Made by a program: the position numbers and the translations under genes. DNA of 64,000 bases, taken from assembly GCF_000170835.1 (NCBI RefSeq), contig NZ_ABCP01000007.1, forward strand, positions 1 through 64,000, in the 5' to 3' direction. Positions within the stretch are counted from its first letter, which is position 1; each line of letters starts with the position of its first letter. The stretch is from Marinobacter algicola DG893 (GTDB lineage: Bacteria > Pseudomonadota > Gammaproteobacteria > Pseudomonadales > Oleiphilaceae). The notes beneath the pieces were generated by a model that saw only the letters and a program-made list of their open reading frames with translations, made no database searches and was not told the origin of the DNA. Shown here in pieces: positions 28,733 to 38,989 of the stretch.

Positions 28733-29002
28733 TTAGCGACGCAGGCTCAGACGCTGGATCAGGTCCAGGTAGCGGTCTGCATTCTTACGCTTCAGGTAAT
28801 CCAGCAGTTTACGACGCTGGTTAACCATCCGGATCAGACCACGGCGGGAATGGTGATCCTGCTTGTTGGTCTTGAAGTGATCCTGCAGCTTGTTGATGTT
28901 GTGGCTCAACAGTGCAACCTGAACTTCAGGAGAACCGGTATCGCCATCACCTTGCTGAAAATCCTTAACGATCTGTGCTTTCTCGTCGGCAGAAAGTGCC
29001 AT
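28733..29002 (-). CDS. rpsO: 30S ribosomal protein S15
   Basis: 89-residue S15, which binds the central domain of 16S rRNA (h20-h22 junction) and bridges to the 50S subunit. The sequence is highly typical: [53 protein letters not shown]. Start ATG 29002 has GAGGTGA 5 nt upstream; the GTG three codons earlier lies within that site and is rejected. Position between truB and pnp is the conserved order. Confidence 0.98.
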   Translation of the reverse strand: MALSADEKAQIVKDFQQGDGDTGSPEVQVALLSHNINKLQDHFKTNKQDHHSRRGLIRMVNQRRKLLDYLKRKNADRYLDLIQRLSLRR

Positions 29003-29093
29003 AAAACTCACCTCATTGTCGCGATGCTATCGAATTCGGCCGAACCACGCATCTCTACAGCCCGGCTAACTGGCAATAACCCTTAAAGGGCTA

Positions 29094-30014
29094 TCAGCCA
29101 CTCTTCACCAGACGACGAGGCACCAGTTTGGTCGCCTCCCCCTCCGGGAATCCTTCCGCCAGCCCGACAAAACGCCCGTTGCCATAAAGGCGAACGAACC
29201 CTTCCGCAGGCTGACCCGATATTCTAACTGGTTGTCCGTTCAATATCGACACCAGCGAACTGCCTTCCAGATCCCGCTCCGGGAACATGGACAGAGCAGC
29301 ATCCGGGGCCACCAGCAGGCCATCCAGACTTTCACCTTCTTCGCGCATGGACTCCAGCATTGAAACCTCACGGGCATCCGCCAGCGTGAAACCGGAGGCC
29401 ATGGTGCGGCGCAATGCCGTGACATGGGCACCGCAGCCCAATGCCTCGCCAATGTCCTCCACCAGCGAGCGAATATAGGTGCCTTTCGTGCAACTTACCG
29501 CGATATCAATCTCGGTCTCGCGCACCTCCAGCAGCGTCAGCTCGTATATGGTCACCGGGCGCGACGGACGCTCCACTTCAATACCTTCCCGCGCGTACTC
29601 ATAGAGCGGCCTGCCCTTGTGTTTTAACGCGGAATACATGGAGGGAACCTGCTGGATATCGCCACGAAAGCGCTCCAACACCGGTTCCAGAGCTTCGGCA
29701 TCGAGCCCAGGGGGCACCGGTTTCTCAGCGACCACGGCACCTTCGCTGTCCCCGGTTTCGGTGCGGACACCCAGACGAGCGGTGGCAATGTAGGCTTTGT
29801 CGCTGTCCAGCATCATCTGGGAAAACTTGGTGGCTTCACCAAAGCACAACGGCAACACACCGGTGGCCAGCGGGTCCAACGCACCGGTGTGACCGGCCTT
29901 GGCCGCCCCGAACAGGCGTTTTACCTGCTGCAGGATGCCGTTGGATGTTATGTCCATCGGCTTGTCGATCACCAGGATGCCGTTAACATCGCGGCCTTTA
30001 CGACGTCGACTCAA
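29094..30014 (-). CDS. truB: tRNA pseudouridine(55) synthase TruB
   Basis: Makes pseudouridine 55 in the T-loop of nearly all tRNAs and acts as an RNA chaperone. 306 residues: [14 protein letters not shown], the catalytic-Asp motif [14 protein letters not shown], and a C-terminal PUA-like domain ending [14 protein letters not shown]. It starts at TTG 30014, overlapping the rbfA stop as TTGA; the resulting [13 protein letters not shown] terminus aligns with that of E. coli TruB (from memory), which supports the TTG. Co-transcribed with rbfA. Confidence 0.95.
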   Translation of the reverse strand: MSRRRKGRDVNGILVIDKPMDITSNGILQQVKRLFGAAKAGHTGALDPLATGVLPLCFGEATKFSQMMLDSDKAYIATARLGVRTETGDSEGAVVAEKPVPPGLDAEALEPVLERFRGDIQQVPSMYSALKHKGRPLYEYAREGIEVERPSRPVTIYELTLLEVRETEIDIAVSCTKGTYIRSLVEDIGEALGCGAHVTALRRTMASGFTLADAREVSMLESMREEGESLDGLLVAPDAALSMFPERDLEGSSLVSILNGQPVRISGQPAEGFVRLYGNGRFVGLAEGFPEGEATKLVPRRLVKSG

Positions 30015-30448
30015 GCGTTTTGCTCCGGATCATCAGACGCCCCGTCGTTGCGGGCGTCGTCCTCACGGTCAACCACTGGCTTGTCGCCAACCGCTTCCCG
30101 AATCAGGTTGTCCATGTGGCGACTGTGCCCAAGCAGCGTATCGAAATGAAAACGCAACTGGGGCGTCACCCGCAATTTCATGGCACGGCCGACCTGCCCT
30201 TTCAGGAAGCCAGCCGCTTTATTCAGCACTGTCAGGGAATCCCGCACCTGCGGCGATTCCTCGGTCAGCTCTTCGGTGGTCAGCAGCGACACGTAAACGT
30301 CTGCATAACCCAGGTCACGGCTCACCTTGACGGCATTCACCGTGACCATACCCACCCGCGGGTCCTTGACCTCCCGCTGGATGAGTTGGGCCAGCTCTCG
30401 CTGCATCTGATCGCCGATGCGATCAATCCGGCTGAACTCTCTTGGCAT
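30011..30448 (-). CDS. rbfA: 30S ribosome-binding factor RbfA
   Basis: Late 30S maturation and cold-shock factor binding near the 16S 5' helix. 145 residues with the KH-like fold sequence [20 protein letters not shown], then [24 protein letters not shown], and [27 protein letters not shown] 30448 (MPREF) has AGGA 7 nt upstream and gives the usual length; a 19-codon extension upstream has no ribosome site. 25 bp after infB; overlaps truB by 4 bp. Confidence 0.96.
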   Translation of the reverse strand: MPREFSRIDRIGDQMQRELAQLIQREVKDPRVGMVTVNAVKVSRDLGYADVYVSLLTTEELTEESPQVRDSLTVLNKAAGFLKGQVGRAMKLRVTPQLRFHFDTLLGHSRHMDNLIREAVGDKPVVDREDDARNDGASDDPEQNA

Positions 30449-30473
30449 CAGGTTTCCTTTAATCTCAGGCGCA

Positions 30474-33020
30474 TCACGCGCCGGTGGACTCAAGCTTACG
30501 CTCAACCCGAACGCGATCGAATACCTCGATCTGGTCGCCGACTTTCACGTCGTAGCCCTTAACGCCGATACCACACTCCATACCGTTGCGGACTTCGGGT
30601 ACGTCATCCTTGAAGCGGCGCAGCGATTCCAGCTCGCCTTCAAAGATAACCACGTTGTCACGCAGGACACGGATCGGCTTGTTGCGGTAAACGTTACCCT
30701 CGGTGACCATACAGCCAGCCACCTGGCCAAACTTCGGCGAACGGAACACATCACGCACATCGGCAATGCCCACGATATCCTCGCGGAATTCCGGCGCCAG
30801 CATGCCGGTCAGAGCTGCTTTCACATCGTCAATCAGGTTGTAAATGATGCTGTAGTAGCGCAGATCCAGACCTTCCTGCTCCACCAGACGCTTGGACGCG
30901 GTGTCCGCACGTACGTTGAAGCCGAAGATAACCGCGTTGGTCGCCATGGCAAGACTGATGTCCGTCTCTGCGATACCACCAACGCCCGAGGACACGATCT
31001 TGACCTGTACTTCATCGTTGCCAAGATCCTGCAACGACTTGGTGATGGCTTCGAGGGAACCACGAACGTCGGTCTTGAGCACCACGTTGAGGGTTTTGAC
31101 CTCGTCCTTACCCATATTCTCAAACAGGTTCTCAAGCTTGGCAGCCTGCTGCCTGTGCAGACGCTGCTCCCGCTCGCGGGACTGACGGAACTCCGCCAGT
31201 TCCTTGGCTTTCTTTTCGTCGGCCACGGCAAAGAACTCATCACCAGCGTTCGGCGTGCCGTTCAAGCCCAGGATTTCCACCGGAATGGAAGGCCCGGCTT
31301 CTTTGACCTGCTTGCCGGCCTCGTCGGTCATGGCGCGAACCTTACCGAAGAAGGAACCAGCCACCACCATCTCGCCCTGACGGAGCGTGCCGTTCTGGAC
31401 CAGTACGGTGGCCACGGAACCGCGACCACGCTCAAGGCTGGATTCGACAACCACACCCTTCGCAGGGGCGTCCGGAGAGGCCTCAAGCTCAAGAATTTCG
31501 GCCTGCAGCAGCAGCGCCTCAAGCAAATCTTCAATGCCGTCACCGGTATGGGCGGATACAGGGATGAACTGAACATCACCGCCCCAGTCTTCCGGAATAA
31601 CTTCCATACCGGCCAATTCGGTCTTGATACGATCCGGGTCGGCCTCTTCCTTGTCCATCTTGTTGATGGCAACAACGATGGGAACGCCGGCGGAACGTGC
31701 GTGATCCACGGCTTCCTTGGTTTGCGGCATTACACCGTCATCGGCAGCCACCACCAGGATAACGATGTCAGTGCACTGGGCACCCCGCGCACGCATCGCC
31801 GTGAAGGCAGCGTGACCCGGAGTATCCAGGAAGGACACCATGCCATGGTCAGTTTCCACGTGGTACGCGCCGATGTGCTGGGTGATACCCCCAGACTCGC
31901 CGGACGCCACCTTAGTGCGACGAATATAGTCCAGCAGCGAGGTCTTACCATGGTCAACGTGACCCATTACGCTGACGACAGGCGCACGCTTGGTCTTTTC
32001 CTTGCCTTCAAAGGAGAATTCGCTCAGAACTTCTTCCTCGAACGCGTCTTCACTAACCGTGTTGGCTTTGTGACCGAGTTCCTCAGTCACCAGCACAGCG
32101 GTTTCCTGATCGAGAGCCTGGTTGATCGTCGCCATTACCCCCATGCCCATCAGTTTCTTGATGACGTCCGCTGACTTGACGGCCATCCGTTGGGCGAGAT
32201 CACCCACTGTGATCGTCTCGGGAATATCGACTTCTCGTACCATTGGCTTGGTCGGCCTCTCGAAAGCATGACGCTTTTCTTTGGGTTTCTTTTTCGCACG
32301 GAGCGGCTTGCGCAGCGTAGTGTCTTCTTCCTCTTCATTGATAATCAGAGGTTCTTCCACTGGACGGCTGCGGGGCCCACGGTGTCCTGCAGACTTCTTC
32401 TTGGGCTTACCTTCTTCCGGCTCGTCACCGCGCTCACGGGCCTTCTCTTTCTTCTTCTTCGGCTTGCGATCCTTCCCTTCGCCTTCTTCAGGCGGCGGAA
32501 TCGGCATGTCTTCCGGCGCGGGAACCGGTGATGGTTCCGGCTCGGCAGCCACTTCCGGCTGAGCTTTTTCTTCCTTTTTCTCCTCGACGGCCGGCTCTTC
32601 AGCCGGAGACTCGGAAACCGGCGCTTCCGTCGTGGGCGCTTCTGCAGTTTGCGCCTGCTCAGCCGCTACGGCTGTTGGCGCTTCGTCCTGCTCGGCAGCT
32701 TCTTCCTGCTTCGCCGCTTCCGGCTCGAGCTCGGCGCGCTTGATATACGTACGGCGCTTGCGAACCTCAACATTGACCGTTTTGGTACGGCCCGCTTTCA
32801 GCGTGGTTGTTGTCTTGCGCTTGAGAGTGATTTTCTTGGGCTCAGCCTCACTCTCACCGTGATTCTTTTTCAGATAGGTCAGCAACTGCTGCTTCTCATC
32901 ACTGGTAACAGAATCCCCTTCGGAGCGGGCTTTCAGGCCAGCCTCCACGATCTGTCGCAGCAAACGATCCACGGGAGCGCCTACATCTGCGGCCAGTTGT
33001 TTTACCGTTACATCAGCCAT
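30474..33020 (-). CDS. infB: Translation initiation factor IF-2
   Basis: GTPase that brings fMet-tRNA to the 30S subunit. 848 residues: N-terminal IF2-N domain ([21 protein letters not shown]), a long charged Ala/Glu/Pro/Lys linker (about 90-250), a second IF2-N module, then the G domain with GHVDHGKTS (G1), DTPGHAAF (G3) and NKMD (G4), followed by domains II-IV including the C2 fMet-binding domain. Shorter than E. coli IF-2 (890). An internal start for a shorter isoform is possible but not evident. Lies in nusA-infB-rbfA with a 17-bp gap to nusA. Confidence 0.97.
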   Translation of the reverse strand: MADVTVKQLAADVGAPVDRLLRQIVEAGLKARSEGDSVTSDEKQQLLTYLKKNHGESEAEPKKITLKRKTTTTLKAGRTKTVNVEVRKRRTYIKRAELEPEAAKQEEAAEQDEAPTAVAAEQAQTAEAPTTEAPVSESPAEEPAVEEKKEEKAQPEVAAEPEPSPVPAPEDMPIPPPEEGEGKDRKPKKKKEKARERGDEPEEGKPKKKSAGHRGPRSRPVEEPLIINEEEEDTTLRKPLRAKKKPKEKRHAFERPTKPMVREVDIPETITVGDLAQRMAVKSADVIKKLMGMGVMATINQALDQETAVLVTEELGHKANTVSEDAFEEEVLSEFSFEGKEKTKRAPVVSVMGHVDHGKTSLLDYIRRTKVASGESGGITQHIGAYHVETDHGMVSFLDTPGHAAFTAMRARGAQCTDIVILVVAADDGVMPQTKEAVDHARSAGVPIVVAINKMDKEEADPDRIKTELAGMEVIPEDWGGDVQFIPVSAHTGDGIEDLLEALLLQAEILELEASPDAPAKGVVVESSLERGRGSVATVLVQNGTLRQGEMVVAGSFFGKVRAMTDEAGKQVKEAGPSIPVEILGLNGTPNAGDEFFAVADEKKAKELAEFRQSREREQRLHRQQAAKLENLFENMGKDEVKTLNVVLKTDVRGSLEAITKSLQDLGNDEVQVKIVSSGVGGIAETDISLAMATNAVIFGFNVRADTASKRLVEQEGLDLRYYSIIYNLIDDVKAALTGMLAPEFREDIVGIADVRDVFRSPKFGQVAGCMVTEGNVYRNKPIRVLRDNVVIFEGELESLRRFKDDVPEVRNGMECGIGVKGYDVKVGDQIEVFDRVRVERKLESTGA

Positions 33021-33037
33021 ACTGGTCCTCCTCCCGA

Positions 33038-34531
33038 TTAAGCCTGGTCTTCAAACCAGGGGGCGCGTGCTGCCATAATCAACTGGCCGGCACGCTCTTC
33101 TTCCATTCCTTCAATGTCAAGCAGGTCGTCAACCGACTGCTCTGCAAGATCTTCCATGGTACGAATCCCCATACCGGCCAGTTTGAAAGCCAGGCCACGG
33201 TCCATACCGTCCATTGCGAGAAGATCTTCTGCGGGCTCAGCGCCCTCTAACGCCTCTTCACTGGCCAGGGCCTGATTCAACAGGGCGTCCTTGGCACGAC
33301 GGCGCAATTCGGTCACGGTTTCTTCATCAAAACCGTCTATGGCAAGCATCTCTTCCATGGGGATATACGCCACCTCCTCAATGGAGGTAAAGCCTTCCTC
33401 AATGAGGACGCCTGCAAATTCCTCGTCCACATCCAGATTGCCGGTGAAGTGCTCAAGCAGAGAATTATACTCCTGCTCCTGACGCTCACCCGCCTCTTCC
33501 TCAGTCATGACGTTCAGCGTCCAACCCGTAAGGTCCGTAGCCAACCGAACGTTTTGACCATTCCGGCCAATGGCCTGGGCCAGATTGTCCTCAGCTACTG
33601 CCACTTCCATGGTATGGCGATCCTCATCCATAACAATGGACGCGACTTCTGCCGGCGCCATGGCATTAATGACCAGTTGCGCGGGGTTGTCGTCCCACAG
33701 CACGATATCCACACGTTCGCCACCCAACTCGTTGGAAACCGCCTGTACTCGTGAACCACGCATGCCCACGCAGGCGCCCACCGGATCAATCCGGCGGTCG
33801 TTGGTTTTGACTGCAATCTTGGCGCGGGAACCCGGGTCCCTTGCTGCGCCACGAATTTCAATCAGCTCCTCCGCGATTTCCGGCACCTCAATACGGAACA
33901 GTTCGATCAGCATCTGCGGATCGGTACGGCTCAGAATCAGCTGCGGGCCGCGATGATCGGTACGAATTTCCTGCAGCAGAGAGCGCACACGATCACCCAT
34001 ACGGAACGTTTCACGGGGGATCAGGTGTTCACGGGGCAGCAGGGCTTCGGCATTGGCACCCAAGTCCACGATGACGTTGTCACGTGTTACTTTCTTTACG
34101 GTGCCAGAGACGAGTTCACCCACGCGATCACGGTAACTGTCGACAATCTTGGTGCGCTCGGCTTCCCGCACTTTCTGGAATATGATCTGTTTCGCTGCCT
34201 GGGCACCGATACGGCCAAAAGCAACGGATTCCACTTTCTCTTCGTGGGTATCTCCGGGCTGCAGACTCTTGTCGATGTCTTCCGCTTCCTGCATGGTCAG
34301 CTCGGTGCCCAAGGCAGGAACCGCATCGTTATCAACCACCAGCCAGCGACGGAACGTCTCATATTCGCCGGTGCGGCGATCAATGGAAACGCGGATATCC
34401 GCTTCCTCGTCGTCGTAGCGTTTTTTGGCAGCGGTGGCGAGTGCCAGCTCGATTGCTTCGAAGATCACGTCCTTCTCGACACCTTTCTCGTTCGAGACGG
34501 ATTCAACCACCAGCAAGATCTCTTTACTCAT
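33038..34531 (-). CDS. nusA: Transcription termination/antitermination factor NusA
   Basis: RNA polymerase elongation factor modulating pausing, termination and rRNA antitermination. 497 residues: N-terminal RNAP-binding domain ([21 protein letters not shown]), S1 domain ([21 protein letters not shown]), two KH domains ([40 protein letters not shown]) and two acidic C-terminal helix-hairpin-helix repeats (about 365-497), as in gammaproteobacteria. Follows rimP by 42 bp. Confidence 0.97.
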   Translation of the reverse strand: MSKEILLVVESVSNEKGVEKDVIFEAIELALATAAKKRYDDEEADIRVSIDRRTGEYETFRRWLVVDNDAVPALGTELTMQEAEDIDKSLQPGDTHEEKVESVAFGRIGAQAAKQIIFQKVREAERTKIVDSYRDRVGELVSGTVKKVTRDNVIVDLGANAEALLPREHLIPRETFRMGDRVRSLLQEIRTDHRGPQLILSRTDPQMLIELFRIEVPEIAEELIEIRGAARDPGSRAKIAVKTNDRRIDPVGACVGMRGSRVQAVSNELGGERVDIVLWDDNPAQLVINAMAPAEVASIVMDEDRHTMEVAVAEDNLAQAIGRNGQNVRLATDLTGWTLNVMTEEEAGERQEQEYNSLLEHFTGNLDVDEEFAGVLIEEGFTSIEEVAYIPMEEMLAIDGFDEETVTELRRRAKDALLNQALASEEALEGAEPAEDLLAMDGMDRGLAFKLAGMGIRTMEDLAEQSVDDLLDIEGMEEERAGQLIMAARAPWFEDQA

Positions 34532-34573
34532 TGGATTGCCCTGCCCTTAAAAATAAACTTTGCGTCCACTGAC

Positions 34574-35035
34574 TTACTCAAATACCGGAACGATGTTGGC
34601 TTTCTCGATGCTATCGAATGGCAACAGGTATTCGTGATCATCAACAACCACGACAACGTCGTCTCCTTCAATGCCTTTAATCAGGCCCTGAAACTTGCGA
34701 CGCCCCTCGAATGCCATTCGTAATTTGATCTGGACCTGGTGGCCTGCGAATGCCTCATATTGCTCCAGACGGAACAACGGCCGGTCCATGCCCGGAGATG
34801 ATACCTCCAAGGTATACTCCGTCTGGATGGGGTCTTCCACATCCATTACGCCGCTGGCCTGACGACTGACTTTCTCACAGTCTTCAATGCCGATGCCGTT
34901 TTCGGCATCGTCAATAAAAATCCTCAACAGGGAATGGTGTCCCTGGGAGCGAAATTCAATGCCCCAAAACTCATAACCCAGACCTTCCACAATGGGCCTG
35001 AGCAATTCTTCCAGCTGCTTCAACTTGGCTGACAA
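34574..35035 (-). CDS. rimP: Ribosome maturation factor RimP
   Basis: Needed for 30S assembly. 153 residues from TTG 35035 ([22 protein letters not shown]), with the conserved [36 protein letters not shown] and [15 protein letters not shown]. The TTG gives the family length and has GGAG about 11 nt upstream; another TTG at 35080 would add 15 unconserved residues and runs into the upstream terminator. First gene of the rimP-nusA-infB block, which needs its own promoter or read-through from secG-tRNA-Leu. Confidence 0.92.
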   Translation of the reverse strand: MSAKLKQLEELLRPIVEGLGYEFWGIEFRSQGHHSLLRIFIDDAENGIGIEDCEKVSRQASGVMDVEDPIQTEYTLEVSSPGMDRPLFRLEQYEAFAGHQVQIKLRMAFEGRRKFQGLIKGIEGDDVVVVVDDHEYLLPFDSIEKANIVPVFE

Positions 35036-35080
35036 GGTTATCCCGTCTCCGTTACTCGATTTTTCCGACCCCAAAAACAA

Positions 35081-35107
35081 AAAAAGGGCTGTTGATCAGC
35101 CCTTTTT
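35081..35107 (-). terminator. Terminator upstream of rimP
   Basis: AAAAAGGGCTG (35081-35091), loop TTGAT, CAGCCCTTTTT (35097-35107). A symmetric 11-bp stem with A/T tails. For minus-strand transcripts from secG and tRNA-Leu it is the second of two terminators in tandem before rimP. Confidence 0.8.
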
Positions 35108-35323
35108 ATGCACCAGGGCCTGATGCGCCAGGCCCCTTAATCAAAAAGCCCCTAAAAAGTGGGGCCCTTTGTTGCAAGAACTCACAGGGGAAAAGCAATC
35201 TAAACACCCCCTGCTGACAGACACCTGGCCTGCCTGGAACCGGCAGGGCAAACTGCGCCCGGAGCCCGCTCCAATATCCGCCGGAGTATAGAGACGCCGG
35301 CCTTACTGGTCAAGGACTGACCA

Positions 35324-35356
35324 AAAAAAACGGCCTGGTAAATCCAAGCCGTTTTT
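35324..35356 (-). terminator. Terminator directly after tRNA-Leu
   Basis: GAAAAACGGC-type stem: CGGCC-TGG (35331-35338) pairs with CCA-AGCCG (35344-35351), flanked by an A-run (35323-35330) that gives a long U-tract on the minus-strand RNA. It lies 10 bp past the tRNA 3' end. Confidence 0.8.
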
Positions 35357-35366
35357 CTTCTTAATA

Positions 35367-35451
35367 TGGTGCCCAGGGCCGGACTCGAACCGGCACGGCT
35401 TTCGCCACTACCCCCTCAAGATAGCGTGTCTACCAGTTCCACCACCTGGGC
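35367..35451 (-). tRNA. tRNA-Leu (GAG)
   Basis: 85-nt class II tRNA with CCA encoded (35369-35367). The acceptor stem GCCCAGG pairs with CCTGGGC; the D-arm is TGGTGGAACTGGTAGACACG; the anticodon stem-loop CTATC-TTGAGGG-GGTAG gives GAG; a long variable arm (TGGCGAAAGCC) and T-arm CCGGTTCGAGTCCGG follow. Located 7 bp after secG, the conserved gammaproteobacterial position, so co-transcribed with it. Confidence 0.97.
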
Positions 35452-35458
35452 AGCACCC

Positions 35459-35839
35459 TTACTCGAGCTCGGGGAGTTTATTCTCATCCCCGCGCCCGGC
35501 TTCGCTTTCTGTCGCTGAATCACCTTCAGCCTGCCCGGCATCCGATGCTGCCGGAGACTCCTGAACCACAGGAATACCCGCCTCACCTGCCACTTCGGCA
35601 CGCTGCTTGGCAAATACAGCCAGCGAAAAACTCGTTACAAAAAATACAATAGCCAGCAAGGTTGTGGCGCGAGTCAGAAAACTGCTGCTGCCCTCGCTGC
35701 CAAACACGGTCTGGGAGGCACCGCCACCGAATGCAGCACCGGCATTGGCACCTTTACCCTGCTGGAGCAGGACCAGCGTCACCAGCGCCACCGCAATGAG
35801 CACGTGCAGAACGACAACCAGTGTTTCGACCCAATCCAT
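35459..35839 (-). CDS. secG: Preprotein translocase subunit SecG
   Basis: Small inner-membrane subunit that helps SecYE export. 126 residues with two membrane segments (about 4-24, VETLVVVLHVLIAVALVTLVLLQ; about 54-74, TTLLAIVFFVTSFSLAVFA) and the conserved LQQGKGANAGAAFGGGASQTVFG between them. The C-terminal 50 residues are an acidic tail. Follows tpiA by 49 bp and leads directly into tRNA-Leu. Confidence 0.96.
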   Translation of the reverse strand: MDWVETLVVVLHVLIAVALVTLVLLQQGKGANAGAAFGGGASQTVFGSEGSSSFLTRATTLLAIVFFVTSFSLAVFAKQRAEVAGEAGIPVVQESPAASDAGQAEGDSATESEAGRGDENKLPELE

Positions 35840-35888
35840 AATGACTCTCTAATGACTCTTGCTAATGGCTTTCGCGAACCTTTAACGT

Positions 35889-36647
35889 TCAGGATTTGCC
35901 CGGCACCGCCCGGCAAATACTCACAAAATCGCTTGCATCCAATGACGCGCCACCAATCAACCCGCCATCGATATCCGGCTGAGCAAAAAGCGCCGCGGCA
36001 TTATCCGCTTTTACACTGCCGCCGTAAAGCAGCGACACTTCATCCGCCGGAGCCCCAAGGGACATCAACACAGCGCGGATGGCGGCATGCATGGCCTGAG
36101 CATCATCGGCGGTCGCGGTTTTACCCGTCCCTATGGCCCAAACTGGCTCATAGGCAATCACAACCTGCTGCCACAACCCATTGCCGACGTCAGCGACGGC
36201 TTTGCGGACCTGCCGGGACACGACATCTTCTGCCTTGCCCGCATCACGCTCTTCGAGGGTCTCGCCAACGCAAATGACAGCGACCAACCCGGACGCCAAG
36301 GCCTGCTCGACCTTGGTAGCAACCTGCTCATCGGTTTCGCCGAAGAGTTGCCTGCGCTCCGAATGCCCAACCAAGGTGAAGCCACAGCCGCAATCTTTTG
36401 CCATCGCTGCGGAGATTTCCCCGGTGTAGGCGCCTGAACTCCAGCACGCTACGTTCTGGACACCAACAGCCAGCTTCTTGCCTGCCTGCTCAACGACATC
36501 GTCAACAAACAGGGCGGGAGGAATAATAACAGCCTCCACACCATTATCAAACGATGCTAACTCGGACCGGACTTGACCAACCAGATTGCTCACGAGGCCT
36601 TTCGACCCGTTCATTTTCCAGTTGCCGGCGACAATCTTACGGCGCAT
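35889..36647 (-). CDS. tpiA: Triosephosphate isomerase
   Basis: Interconverts dihydroxyacetone phosphate and glyceraldehyde 3-phosphate. 252 residues with the catalytic set: Lys in GNWKMNG, His in VGHSERR, Glu in AYEPVWAIGTGKTA, and the phosphate loop YGGSVKADNA. ATG 36647 (MRRKIVAGNWKMNG) is preceded by AGGGG at 6 nt and gives the standard length; 19 upstream codons are discarded. Between glmM (75 bp upstream) and secG. Confidence 0.97.
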   Translation of the reverse strand: MRRKIVAGNWKMNGSKGLVSNLVGQVRSELASFDNGVEAVIIPPALFVDDVVEQAGKKLAVGVQNVACWSSGAYTGEISAAMAKDCGCGFTLVGHSERRQLFGETDEQVATKVEQALASGLVAVICVGETLEERDAGKAEDVVSRQVRKAVADVGNGLWQQVVIAYEPVWAIGTGKTATADDAQAMHAAIRAVLMSLGAPADEVSLLYGGSVKADNAAALFAQPDIDGGLIGGASLDASDFVSICRAVPGKS

Positions 36648-36722
36648 AAAAAACCCCTGAATCAAGGGAGGGCGAACTATACAGCAGTCTTTTACGGCAG
36701 ACAACTGCCCCTGACCACAAAA

Positions 36723-38066
36723 TCATGCCCGCGAATTCTCAACCACAACAGCCAGTTCCTCGGCAATTTTCACGATTTGTGTCTCATCTTGCCCTTCCGT
36801 CATTACCCGGATCAGAGGTTCAGTGCCCGATGCCCTCAGCAGCACGCGACCACCACCACCCAGCTTGGCCTCCGCCGATTCCACGGCTCTGACAATATCC
36901 TCGCGACCGAGGGGATCGAAACGCTGGTCGACGCGTACATTGATCATTTTCTGTGGCAGCTTGCTCATGCCCTGGCGCAAATCTGCCAGGGAACTGCCTG
37001 AACGACGAATCGCCAACAAAACCTGAAGCGCCGACACAATACCATCACCCGTGCTGGTGCAATCACGGATGACCATATGGCCGGAACCCTCTCCGCCGAG
37101 CAGCCAGCCCCGGTCGATGAGTCGCTCCATGACATAGCGGTCGCCGACTTTTGCGCGCTCGAAATCAATACCCTGCTCCCTGAGCGCCAACTCAACACCC
37201 AGATTGGTCATCAGGGTACCCACTACACCCCCCTTCAATGTACCGGCGGCATGACGTTGCGCGGCGATCACGTAGAGCAACTCGTCGCCATCGACTTCCG
37301 ACCCGTCACGATCCACCATGAGCACCCGGTCACCATCACCATCAAAAGCAATCCCGAGATCGGCCTGCTTCTCAAGAACGGCCCGGCTCAATGATTCCAT
37401 GTGGGTGGAACCAACATTGAGATTGATGTTCAAACCGTCAGGCTCGCCCCCCACCACGGAGATCTTCGCCCCCAACTCGCGAAACACCTTCGGGGCAACG
37501 TGGTAGGTAGCGCCGTGGGCACAATCCAGGACAATATGAAGCCCTTCGAGTGAAAACTCATTGGGTACCGTACTCTTACAGAACTCAACGTATCGGCCTG
37601 GGGCGTCATCAACACGAAACGCCTTGCCTAACTCTTTCGATCCGCAGACCTCAATGGGCTTATCCAGCCACTTCTCGATCTCTGTTTCCAAAGCATCATC
37701 CAGCTTGGTCCCAGCGGGGGAGAAAAACTTGATACCGTTGTCGTGGTGCGGATTGTGGGACGCACTGATGACAATACCCGCGGAGGCGCGAAAGGTTCGG
37801 GTCAAATAGGCGATGGCAGGGGTGGGCATGGGGCCCAGCAGTTTCACGTCCACTCCGGCCGCGGACAAACCTGCTTCCAGGGCGGATTCGAACATATAGC
37901 CCGAGAGACGGGTGTCTTTGCCAATCAGCACACTGTTGCGCTGCCCGTCCTGCTTGAAGGCCTGCCCTGCGGCCCAACCCAGGCGCAGCATGAACTCGGG
38001 TGTTATGGGATACTCACCCACCCGACCCCGGATACCGTCCGTACCAAAATATTTTCTGTCACTCAT
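36723..38066 (-). CDS. glmM: Phosphoglucosamine mutase
   Basis: Converts glucosamine-6-P to glucosamine-1-P for UDP-GlcNAc, peptidoglycan and LPS synthesis. 447 residues: [18 protein letters not shown] at the N terminus, the phosphoserine loop [19 protein letters not shown], the metal loop [13 protein letters not shown], the sugar-binding GEGSGHM, and the phosphate-binding [17 protein letters not shown]. Its ATG overlaps the folP stop by 4 bp (ATGA), so the two are translationally coupled. Confidence 0.97.
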   Translation of the reverse strand: MSDRKYFGTDGIRGRVGEYPITPEFMLRLGWAAGQAFKQDGQRNSVLIGKDTRLSGYMFESALEAGLSAAGVDVKLLGPMPTPAIAYLTRTFRASAGIVISASHNPHHDNGIKFFSPAGTKLDDALETEIEKWLDKPIEVCGSKELGKAFRVDDAPGRYVEFCKSTVPNEFSLEGLHIVLDCAHGATYHVAPKVFRELGAKISVVGGEPDGLNINLNVGSTHMESLSRAVLEKQADLGIAFDGDGDRVLMVDRDGSEVDGDELLYVIAAQRHAAGTLKGGVVGTLMTNLGVELALREQGIDFERAKVGDRYVMERLIDRGWLLGGEGSGHMVIRDCTSTGDGIVSALQVLLAIRRSGSSLADLRQGMSKLPQKMINVRVDQRFDPLGREDIVRAVESAEAKLGGGGRVLLRASGTEPLIRVMTEGQDETQIVKIAEELAVVVENSRA

Positions 38067-38896
38067 CGTCCAGCTTCCTCCATTGCCGTCACCACTTTAA
38101 CGGCATCGACTGTTTCCCTGACATCGTGGACGCGAATGATGGATGCGCCCTTCATGGCGGATATTGTCGCGGCAGCGAGACTTGCGGGCAAGCGTTCACT
38201 GACATCACGACCGGTGATATGACCCAGCATACTCTTGCGGGACATGCCCACCAGTATTGGGTGCCCCAGCAACTGCAGTTGTTCCAGCGAGGCCAACAGC
38301 TGAAGGTTGTGCTGCGGAGACTTGCCGAAACCAAAGCCGGGGTCAAGGATGATATTGTCTGGCCGCACACCGGCTTTTTCTATCACCCGCATCCGCTCGG
38401 TGAGGAACGAACTGACCTCCCGCCGCACATTCCGGTAGCGAGGATCATCCTGCATGGTATCCGGCTCTCCCTGAATGTGCATGACACACACCGGCACGCC
38501 TGCGCTTGCCGCCACCTCGGGCGCTCCATCCCGCTGCAGCGCCCTGACGTCGTTAATCATCCCGGCACCGAGCTTCACCACCTCCGCCATAACCTGGGGA
38601 GAGCTGGTATCGACTGAAACGACAACGTCCAGATCACGGGCAATCGCCTCCACCACCGGACAAACTCTCGCTAACTCTTCCTCAACAGACACCGGAGTAG
38701 CACCTGGCCGTGTGGACTCACCCCCTACATCAATAAAAGCCGCACCGTCCGCCACCATCTCGCGAGCCCTCGCCAGGGCAATCTCGACGGTACTATACCG
38801 ACCTCCATCCGAAAAAGAGTCCGGCGTCACATTCAGGATCCCCATGACGTGGCAGCCGGACATGCCCAGAATCCTGCCCGCGAAGTTCATCTGCAT
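38063..38896 (-). CDS. folP: Dihydropteroate synthase
   Basis: Condenses p-aminobenzoate with dihydropterin pyrophosphate in folate synthesis; the sulfonamide target. 277 residues forming a TIM barrel: [32 protein letters not shown]-type [33 protein letters not shown], and a late RVHDV. I use ATG 38896 ([11 protein letters not shown]), with AAAGG 7 nt upstream; ATG 38890 is also possible. The ftsH terminator lies just upstream, so folP-glmM-tpiA may have a promoter in the short gap or depend on read-through. Confidence 0.95.
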   Translation of the reverse strand: MQMNFAGRILGMSGCHVMGILNVTPDSFSDGGRYSTVEIALARAREMVADGAAFIDVGGESTRPGATPVSVEEELARVCPVVEAIARDLDVVVSVDTSSPQVMAEVVKLGAGMINDVRALQRDGAPEVAASAGVPVCVMHIQGEPDTMQDDPRYRNVRREVSSFLTERMRVIEKAGVRPDNIILDPGFGFGKSPQHNLQLLASLEQLQLLGHPILVGMSRKSMLGHITGRDVSERLPASLAAATISAMKGASIIRVHDVRETVDAVKVVTAMEEAGR

Positions 38897-38920
38897 AAAT
38901 AACCTTTTCTGCAACCCGCA

Positions 38921-38952
38921 AAAACAAACGCCGCCCCGTCAGGGGCGGCGTT
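38921..38952 (-). terminator. Rho-independent terminator after ftsH
   Basis: AACGCCGCCCC (38927-38937), tetraloop GTCA, GGGGCGGCGTT (38942-38952): an 11-bp stem followed on the minus-strand RNA by GUUUGUUUUUG. It lies between the ftsH end and the folP start. Confidence 0.88.
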
Positions 38953-38989
38953 CAGTCTTCAACTACATCGGTCCAGTATCCAGCCTGGC